Shown piece after piece: positions 6,884 through 10,558 of a stretch of 10,558 bases of DNA (positions within the stretch are counted from its first letter, which is position 1; every line of letters begins with the position of its first letter). The notes beneath the pieces are model-generated. The model saw nothing but the letters and a program-made list of their open reading frames with translations, was not told where the DNA came from and did not search any database. The DNA comes from an uncultured Rubrobacteraceae bacterium (GTDB lineage: Bacteria > Actinomycetota > Rubrobacteria > Rubrobacterales > Rubrobacteraceae). The stretch is from positions 2,071-12,628 of the forward strand of contig CADCUW010000435.1 of the NCBI GenBank assembly GCA_902805985.1, given 5' to 3'. The position numbers and the translations under genes are program-made.

Positions 6884-7688
6884 GTTCGCGCGCCTCCCCG
6901 AAGGACATGCCCGAGGGCGGAAGGTTCTCATCCCACCACGTCGCCCCGGCCTCCGCGAACGGGGCCACTTTCCGGCGAACCTCGTCGGGGCTCTCGCCGT
7001 TCGTGGAGCCTGTGATCCTGATGTCGAAAGGCTCATCGCGTCCGCGCTGCTCGGAGGCGGAGTCGCTCATCTCGCGGACGTCTCGTGGTGTTATGGGGGA
7101 TCCGGCCTTACCCACAGGGGCGTAACCGTCCCAGCGCAGGGCGCGAAGGAACGGCTTTTTGCGCGGCCAGGTCCCGGCGATCCAGACCGGGATGCGCGGG
7201 CGCTGGGCCGGCGGGGGCGTGAGCCGGGCCTCCGTGATCCCGTAGTGCGTGCCCCGGTACGTGAAGGGCTCCCCGCTCCACATCTTCGTCAGGATCTCGA
7301 GTCCCTCGTCGAGCATCGCCGCCCGCCGCTTCGCGTCCGGCTCCTCGCCGAAAAAGCCGAACTCCCGCTCGCGCCCGCCTAGACCGGCGCCGAAGATCAG
7401 TCGCCCCCCCGAGAGACGATCCAGGGTCGCGGCCTCGTGGGCCACCTTCCACGGCCTGCGCCGGGGCAGCGGGGTGACCATAGGGCCGATCCTGATGCTG
7501 CTGGTCGCGACCGCGATGGCTGCGAGCGAGATCCAGGGGTCAGCGTAGCGCTCCGCGCCCTCCCAGGCTATGTGGTCCCAGAGGAAGAAACCGTCCCACC
7601 CGGACCCTTCGGCCTCGCGGGCGAGCTCCGCCAGAAGCCTCGCGTCCCCGTACTCGCCGAAGTTGGGTACGTTGAGCGCGAACCGCAT
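6852..7688 (-). CDS. LLM-class flavin/F420-dependent oxidoreductase
   Basis: A 278-aa luciferase-like monooxygenase-family enzyme with the bacterial luciferase TIM-barrel pattern. Visible features are an N-terminal strand RFALNVPNFGEY, the acidic/His pair in FFLWDH (Asp38-His39), a GPMVTPLPRRRPW segment (68-80), TLDRLSGGRLIFGAGLGG (88-105) carrying the phosphate-binding glycines, and PRIPVWIAG (164-172). Members use FMNH2 or reduced F420; the sequence alone does not decide, and the substrate is unknown. ATG 7688 fits the family N-terminus and follows GGGAGAGGG; ATG 7709 would add seven residues that actually encode this ribosome site. The gene lies 33 bases after rplQ and overlaps ecfA1, so it seems co-transcribed with essential genes, an unusual place for this family. 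Confidence 0.88.
   Translation of the reverse strand: MRFALNVPNFGEYGDARLLAELAREAEGSGWDGFFLWDHIAWEGAERYADPWISLAAIAVATSSIRIGPMVTPLPRRRPWKVAHEAATLDRLSGGRLIFGAGLGGREREFGFFGEEPDAKRRAAMLDEGLEILTKMWSGEPFTYRGTHYGITEARLTPPPAQRPRIPVWIAGTWPRKKPFLRALRWDGYAPVGKAGSPITPRDVREMSDSASEQRGRDEPFDIRITGSTNGESPDEVRRKVAPFAEAGATWWDENLPPSGMSFGEARERVRLGPPDVG
6893..6900 (-). promoter_or_regulatory. Shine-Dalgarno that decides the ecfA1 start
   Basis: On the minus strand CGGGGAGG lies nine bases before GTG 6883, inside the oxidoreductase coding sequence. No similar motif stands at good spacing before the alternative TTG 6859 or the far-upstream start at 7036, so it supports an overlapping start at 6883. Confidence 0.6.
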
Positions 7689-7692
7689 GCGG

Positions 7693-7701
7693 CCCTCTCC
7701 C
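7693..7701 (-). promoter_or_regulatory. Shine-Dalgarno for the LLM oxidoreductase
   Basis: GGGAGAGGG on the minus strand ends four bases before ATG 7688. It decides against the longer frame starting at 7709, which would translate through this motif. The rest of the gap to rplQ shows no promoter or terminator I can support. Confidence 0.65.
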
Positions 7702-7721
7702 TGAACCACAGGTTGCCGGTT

Positions 7722-8087
7722 TTACTCGGCCCTGTAGTTTACGAGCTCCAGGTAGACGTTCTCGGCGCCGTCCCCGAGGCGCGGGCCGAGCTTCAGGATA
7801 CGGGTGTAGCCCGAGGTGCGGCCGTCGAGGTCGGGGGCGACGTCCTCAAAGAGGCGGCGGACGACGGTCTTGTCCTTGAGGATCTTGACCGCCTGCCGGC
7901 GGGCGTGGAGGTCGTCCTTCTTGGCGGTGTTTATGAGCTTGTCCACGACGCCGCGCAGCTCCTTGGCCTTGGGGGCTGTGGTCTTTATGCGGCCGTGGGT
8001 TATGACCTGGCCGGCCATCGTGCCGAGCATCGCCTTGCGGTGCTGAAACTCGCGGCCTAGCTTGCGGCCCCTCTTAGCGTGCCTCAT
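7722..8087 (-). CDS. rplQ: 50S ribosomal protein bL17
   Basis: A 121-aa large-subunit protein located near the peptide exit tunnel. The diagnostic N-terminus MRHAKRGRKLGR is followed by HRKAMLGTMAGQVITHGRI and the C-terminal YTRILKLGPRLGDGAENV and LELV motifs. Length is normal for bacterial L17. The ATG lies inside the last codons of rpoA (14-base overlap), with a GAGGGG ribosome site about five bases upstream, so it is probably coupled to alpha-subunit translation. The rpoA-rplQ pair is near universal in bacteria. Confidence 0.97.
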   Translation of the reverse strand: MRHAKRGRKLGREFQHRKAMLGTMAGQVITHGRIKTTAPKAKELRGVVDKLINTAKKDDLHARRQAVKILKDKTVVRRLFEDVAPDLDGRTSGYTRILKLGPRLGDGAENVYLELVNYRAE

Positions 8088-9021
8088 CTAGCCCCTCGCT
8101 ATCCAGCGCGTAGCCGTACTCGAGAAGCTTCGAGCGGATCTCGTCCACGCTCTTCATCCCGAGGTTACGGATGTTCATGAGCTCCTCTTCGGTCATCGTC
8201 GCGAGCTGGCCGATGGTGTCGACCCCCTCGCGCTTGAGGCAGTTGTAGGAGCGGACGGTAAGCTCGAGATCCTCGACCGGGCGCTCGTCCTGTATGACGG
8301 CCCTGCCGCCGCGCTGGCGGCTGTCGGCCTGCCCCTGCACCTGGTAGCCGTCGGTGAACAGCCCCAGGTAGTCCATGAGCTGCTTGGAGGCGTCCTGCAC
8401 GGCCTCCTGCGGCTCGACGCGGCCGTCGGTGAAGACCTCCATCCGCAACGAGTCGAGGTCGGCGCGAGCGCCGGCGCGGGTCTCCGTCACGGAGTAGTTC
8501 ACCCTCTGGACGGGCGAGAACAGGGAGTCGACGGCGATGACACCTATGGGGTCGGCGTCGCTCTTGTTGCCCTCGGCGCGGCGGTAGCCCTGGCCGAGCT
8601 CGATGGTGAGGCGCATGTCGAGGTGACCGCCCTCAGAGACGCTCGCGAGGTAGACGTTCGGGTCCACGATCTCGACGTCGGCCTTGACCTCGATGTCGGC
8701 GGCGGTGACCTCGCCGGGGCCGTCCTTCTGGATCTGGAGCTCTATAGGCTCATCCCGCTCCAGCTTGAACTTCAGGCCCTTGATGTTGAGGATGATGTCC
8801 ACGACATCCTCTTTGACACCGGGGATGGTCGAGAACTCGTGGCTGACGCCCTCGACCCGGATCTTGGTAACGGCGGCGCCCGTGAGCCCGCTGAGCATCA
8901 CGCGCCGCAAAGAGTTGCCTATGGTGTGCCCGAGGCCCCGCGGCAGCGGCTCGGCGATGAACGTCCCGCGCTGGCTTTCTTCTTCTTCCACCCTGAAACG
9001 GGGGGGTGCTATGTCCAACAT
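8074..9021 (-). CDS. rpoA: DNA-directed RNA polymerase subunit alpha
   Basis: A 315-aa subunit whose N-terminal domain dimerises to nucleate polymerase assembly and whose C-terminal domain touches promoter DNA and activators. The N-terminal domain is recognised by NSLRRVMLSGLTGAAVT (36-52) and PGVKEDVVDIILNIKGL (67-83). The C-terminal domain contains LTVRSYNCLKREG (254-266), where Arg257 corresponds to the UP-element contact Arg265 of E. coli, and the helix-hairpin-helix NLGMKSVDEI (286-295). I chose ATG 9021; an in-frame TTG two codons upstream (9027) lies closer to the AGGTGG ribosome site and cannot be excluded. The gene overlaps rplQ by 14 bases. Confidence 0.97.
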   Translation of the reverse strand: MLDIAPPRFRVEEEESQRGTFIAEPLPRGLGHTIGNSLRRVMLSGLTGAAVTKIRVEGVSHEFSTIPGVKEDVVDIILNIKGLKFKLERDEPIELQIQKDGPGEVTAADIEVKADVEIVDPNVYLASVSEGGHLDMRLTIELGQGYRRAEGNKSDADPIGVIAVDSLFSPVQRVNYSVTETRAGARADLDSLRMEVFTDGRVEPQEAVQDASKQLMDYLGLFTDGYQVQGQADSRQRGGRAVIQDERPVEDLELTVRSYNCLKREGVDTIGQLATMTEEELMNIRNLGMKSVDEIRSKLLEYGYALDSEGLDEAR

Positions 9022-9031
9022 CGTCAAAAAA

Positions 9032-9037
9032 CCACCT
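9032..9037 (-). promoter_or_regulatory. Shine-Dalgarno before rpoA, ambiguous between TTG and ATG starts
   Basis: AGGTGG on the minus strand stands four bases before TTG 9027 and ten bases before ATG 9021, separated from them by a run of six T. Either spacing is usable. The choice changes only two residues. Confidence 0.5.
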
Positions 9038-9054
9038 GCTAAGAGAGAATTGCG

Positions 9055-9657
9055 TTAACGGCTGTAGAACTCGATGATGAGCTGCTCTTCGACGGGCGTG
9101 TCGATCTCGTCCCGCGCCGGCGTGTGGAGCAGCCTGCCCGTGAAGTTGTCGTGGTCGGCCTCGAGCCAAGCCGGGACCGCCACCACGTTCTCGACGGCGC
9201 CCACTATGGGCTCCAGGTTGCGGCTCTTCTCCCTGACCGTCACGACGTCCCCCGGCTTTAGAAGCGCCGAAGGGATGTTGTGCTTGCGGCCGTTGAGGAG
9301 GAAGTGGCCGTGGACGACGAGCTGGCGCGACTGCGGGCGGCTACTCGAGAAGCCCATCCGGTAGACGACGTTGTCCATCCGGAGCTCCATCTGCCGGAGC
9401 AGGTTCTCGCCCGAGACGCCCTGCATCCTGGTCGCCTTGTCGTAGGCCCGCCTGAACTGCTTCTCGGAGACCCCGTAGTACCAGCGCGCCTTCTGCTTCT
9501 CCAAGAGGCGCATCCCGTACTCCGTCTGCCGCTGGCGGCCCCGGCCGTGCTCGCCAGGGGGATAGGGCTTCTTCTCCAGCGGGTTCTTGCGCATCGACGA
9601 GAGCATTACCCCCGCCCGCCGGTCGCGCCGGCCCCTCGGTCCCGTGTATCTAGCCAT
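9055..9657 (-). CDS. rpsD: 30S ribosomal protein uS4
   Basis: A 200-aa primary 16S rRNA binder that helps nucleate 30S assembly. Recognisable blocks are MARYTGPRGRRDRR, KKPYPPGEHGRGR (29-41), YGMRLLEKQKARWYYGVSEKQF and the S4 RNA-binding domain at about 91-155 (RPQSRQLVVHGHFLLNGR). The protein has no cysteine, so it is the zinc-free C-minus form lacking the N-terminal four-cysteine knuckle. It follows rpsK by six bases with only a weak ribosome site, and a 33-base gap separates it from rpoA. In some bacteria, such as Bacillus, rpsD is elsewhere; here it sits inside the alpha operon. Confidence 0.97.
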   Translation of the reverse strand: MARYTGPRGRRDRRAGVMLSSMRKNPLEKKPYPPGEHGRGRQRQTEYGMRLLEKQKARWYYGVSEKQFRRAYDKATRMQGVSGENLLRQMELRMDNVVYRMGFSSSRPQSRQLVVHGHFLLNGRKHNIPSALLKPGDVVTVREKSRNLEPIVGAVENVVAVPAWLEADHDNFTGRLLHTPARDEIDTPVEEQLIIEFYSR

Positions 9658-9663
9658 CTCTGC

Positions 9664-10080
9664 TTACCCCCTGCGCCTCTTGGACGGCCGGCACCCGTTG
9701 TGCGGCTGGCCCGTCACGTCCCTGATGCCGAGGACCTCAACGCCCATCGACTGGAAGGTCCTCGCGGCCATGTCCCGGCCCGAGCCGTGGCCCTTCACCT
9801 CTATGTCCACGCGCCGCACACCCTGGTCCATTGCCTTGTTGGCGCACGACTCGGCGGTCATCTGGGCCGCGTACGGCGTGCTCTTGCGGCTCCCCTTGAA
9901 CCCCAGGGACCCGGCAGACTCCCAGGCTATGACGTTGCCCTCCTGGTCGCTCACGGAGACTATGGTGTTGTTGAAGGAGCTCTTTATGTGGACCACACCG
10001 GTGGTTACGTTGCGGCGCACCCTGCGCCGCGACCGGCTGGCACCCCGCGTGCGCCCCCGCTGTTGCCTCTGTCTACCCAT
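9664..10080 (-). CDS. rpsK: 30S ribosomal protein uS11
   Basis: A 138-aa 30S platform protein near the Shine-Dalgarno cleft. After a 23-residue Arg/Gln-rich N-terminus come the conserved [18 protein letters not shown] (28-45), [15 protein letters not shown] (60-74) and the C-terminal [13 protein letters not shown]. Several normally conserved positions differ: KGHGSGRD (97-103) where KGPGSGRE is usual, and [18 protein letters not shown] where DVTP.PHNGCRPPKRRRV is usual. The frame is intact and flanked by other ribosomal genes, so it is surely the functional copy. The ATG immediately follows the rpsM stop with no intervening base. Confidence 0.97.
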   Translation of the reverse strand: MGRQRQQRGRTRGASRSRRRVRRNVTTGVVHIKSSFNNTIVSVSDQEGNVIAWESAGSLGFKGSRKSTPYAAQMTAESCANKAMDQGVRRVDIEVKGHGSGRDMAARTFQSMGVEVLGIRDVTGQPHNGCRPSKRRRG

Positions 10081-10452
10081 CTACCTCTTCTTCCTCCCAC
10101 CTATGGACGGCTTCGGTCCCTTGCGCTGGCGGGCGTTGGTCTTGGTCCGCTGCCCGCGCACGGGGAGGCCCCTGCGGTGCCTGATCCCCCTGTAGGACCC
10201 GATGTCTATGAGCCGCCGGATGTTCTGGTTGGTCTCGCGCCTGAGGTCGCCCTCGACCTCGATGTTCTGGTCTATGTAGGTACGGATCTTGCCGACCTCG
10301 CCCTCCGCGAGATCCCGCACCTTGGTGTCGGGATCGACCTCGGTCTGGCGGCAGATTCTCCTCGCCGTGGAGCGCCCCACGCCGAAGATGTAGGTCAACC
10401 CTACCTCTACCCTCTTCTCCCTCGGCAGGTCTACCCCTGCTATTCGCGCCAT
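10081..10452 (-). CDS. rpsM: 30S ribosomal protein uS13
   Basis: A 123-aa protein of the 30S head that forms intersubunit bridges and contacts P-site tRNA through its basic tail. It opens with the family hallmark [22 protein letters not shown], contains the helix-hairpin-helix [11 protein letters not shown] (25-35), and ends with [23 protein letters not shown] and a lysine/arginine-rich tail. Length is normal. It starts one base after the rpmJ stop, with AGGGA in the end of rpmJ as ribosome site, and its TAG abuts the rpsK ATG. Confidence 0.97.
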   Translation of the reverse strand: MARIAGVDLPREKRVEVGLTYIFGVGRSTARRICRQTEVDPDTKVRDLAEGEVGKIRTYIDQNIEVEGDLRRETNQNIRRLIDIGSYRGIRHRRGLPVRGQRTKTNARQRKGPKPSIGGRKKR

Positions 10453-10453
10453 G

Positions 10454-10558
10454 CTATCCCTGCCTCTGCTTGTGCCTGGGGTTCGGGCAGATGACCCGCA
10501 CCACCCCTCGACGCCTTATTACCTTGCACCGCTCGCATATCGGTTTCACACTCGTCCC
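10454..10558 (-). CDS. rpmJ: 50S ribosomal protein bL36 (5' end cut by the window)
   Basis: The last 34 residues of a protein normally about 37 aa long: visible sequence includes [16 protein letters not shown] and [13 protein letters not shown]. The zinc-ribbon ligands Cys-X2-Cys, Cys and His (C8, C11, C24 and H29 of the visible part) are all present, so this is the zinc-binding C-plus type. About three N-terminal codons lie beyond the right edge. The first visible codon encodes Gly where Arg is common. It heads the visible part of the operon, one base before rpsM; the order L36-S13-S11 is conserved in bacteria. Confidence 0.95.
   Translation of the reverse strand, partial: GTSVKPICERCKVIRRRGVVRVICPNPRHKQRQG

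Noticed and set aside
6884..7036. N-terminal extension of ecfA1 to base 7036
   Set aside because: It is Arg/Pro-rich, overlaps the oxidoreductase in another frame and has no resemblance to ABC ATPases.
7702..7721. AACC-TGT-GGTT mini-hairpin between rplQ and the oxidoreductase
   Set aside because: The stem is four base pairs with no T-tract, too weak to support a terminator or attenuator.
9022..9037. T6 run before rpoA as an intrinsic terminator
   Set aside because: No stable hairpin precedes the T run on the minus strand, and the run lies between the ribosome site and the start codon.
9280..10494. A 404-codon plus-strand frame opposite rpsD, rpsK and rpsM
   Set aside because: It is antisense to three unmistakable ribosomal protein genes; third-position GC bias keeps the frame open.
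1..10558. Search for a defence island, mobile element, CRISPR array, integration site or other new system
   Set aside because: Nearly all of the window is explained by core housekeeping and transporter genes. There are no transposase, integrase or CRISPR-type repeats, and no tRNA-like sequence was noticed.

Overview
The window is chromosomal DNA from a high-GC bacterium. It most resembles a deep-branching actinomycetote such as Rubrobacter. That placement is inferred from the actinobacterial flavour of the proteins, frequent GTG starts, C/G-rich third codon positions, and rpsD lying inside the alpha ribosomal operon. No sequence search was possible. Nothing looks mobile, phage-derived or CRISPR-related, and I see no tRNA or rRNA genes.

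Left block (1-2995). A fragment of a SufE-like gene runs leftward off the edge. It faces away from a zinc-uptake operon, znuA-znuC-znuB (454-2995), whose genes overlap end to start. ZnuA is a lipoprotein that captures the metal outside the membrane, ZnuB forms the channel and ZnuC supplies ATP hydrolysis. The roughly 370-base divergent gap holds an AT-rich inverted repeat resembling Fur/Zur-family operators, a 13-base tandem repeat and possible leader hairpins.

Right block (3009-10558, all minus strand). This reads as one long, tightly packed operon starting beyond the right edge: rpmJ (cut), rpsM, rpsK, rpsD, rpoA, rplQ, an LLM-class flavin/F420 oxidoreductase, ecfA1, ecfA2, ecfT, truA and a class I O-methyltransferase. 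The core order, L36-S13-S11-(S4)-alpha-L17-EcfA-EcfA-EcfT-TruA, is a widespread bacterial arrangement. It links translation and transcription core genes to the energising module of ECF vitamin/metal transporters and to tRNA pseudouridine synthase. The oxidoreductase between rplQ and ecfA1 and the methyltransferase after truA are the unusual members. Gaps are a few bases, no more than about 33, and three junctions are GTGA stop/start overlaps.

The two blocks converge at about 2995-3009, where a perfect 14-base palindrome sits between the stop codons. I found no convincing new biological system. The most useful leads are the candidate metal-responsive operator before znuA, the oxidoreductase insertion, and the coupled-start architecture.
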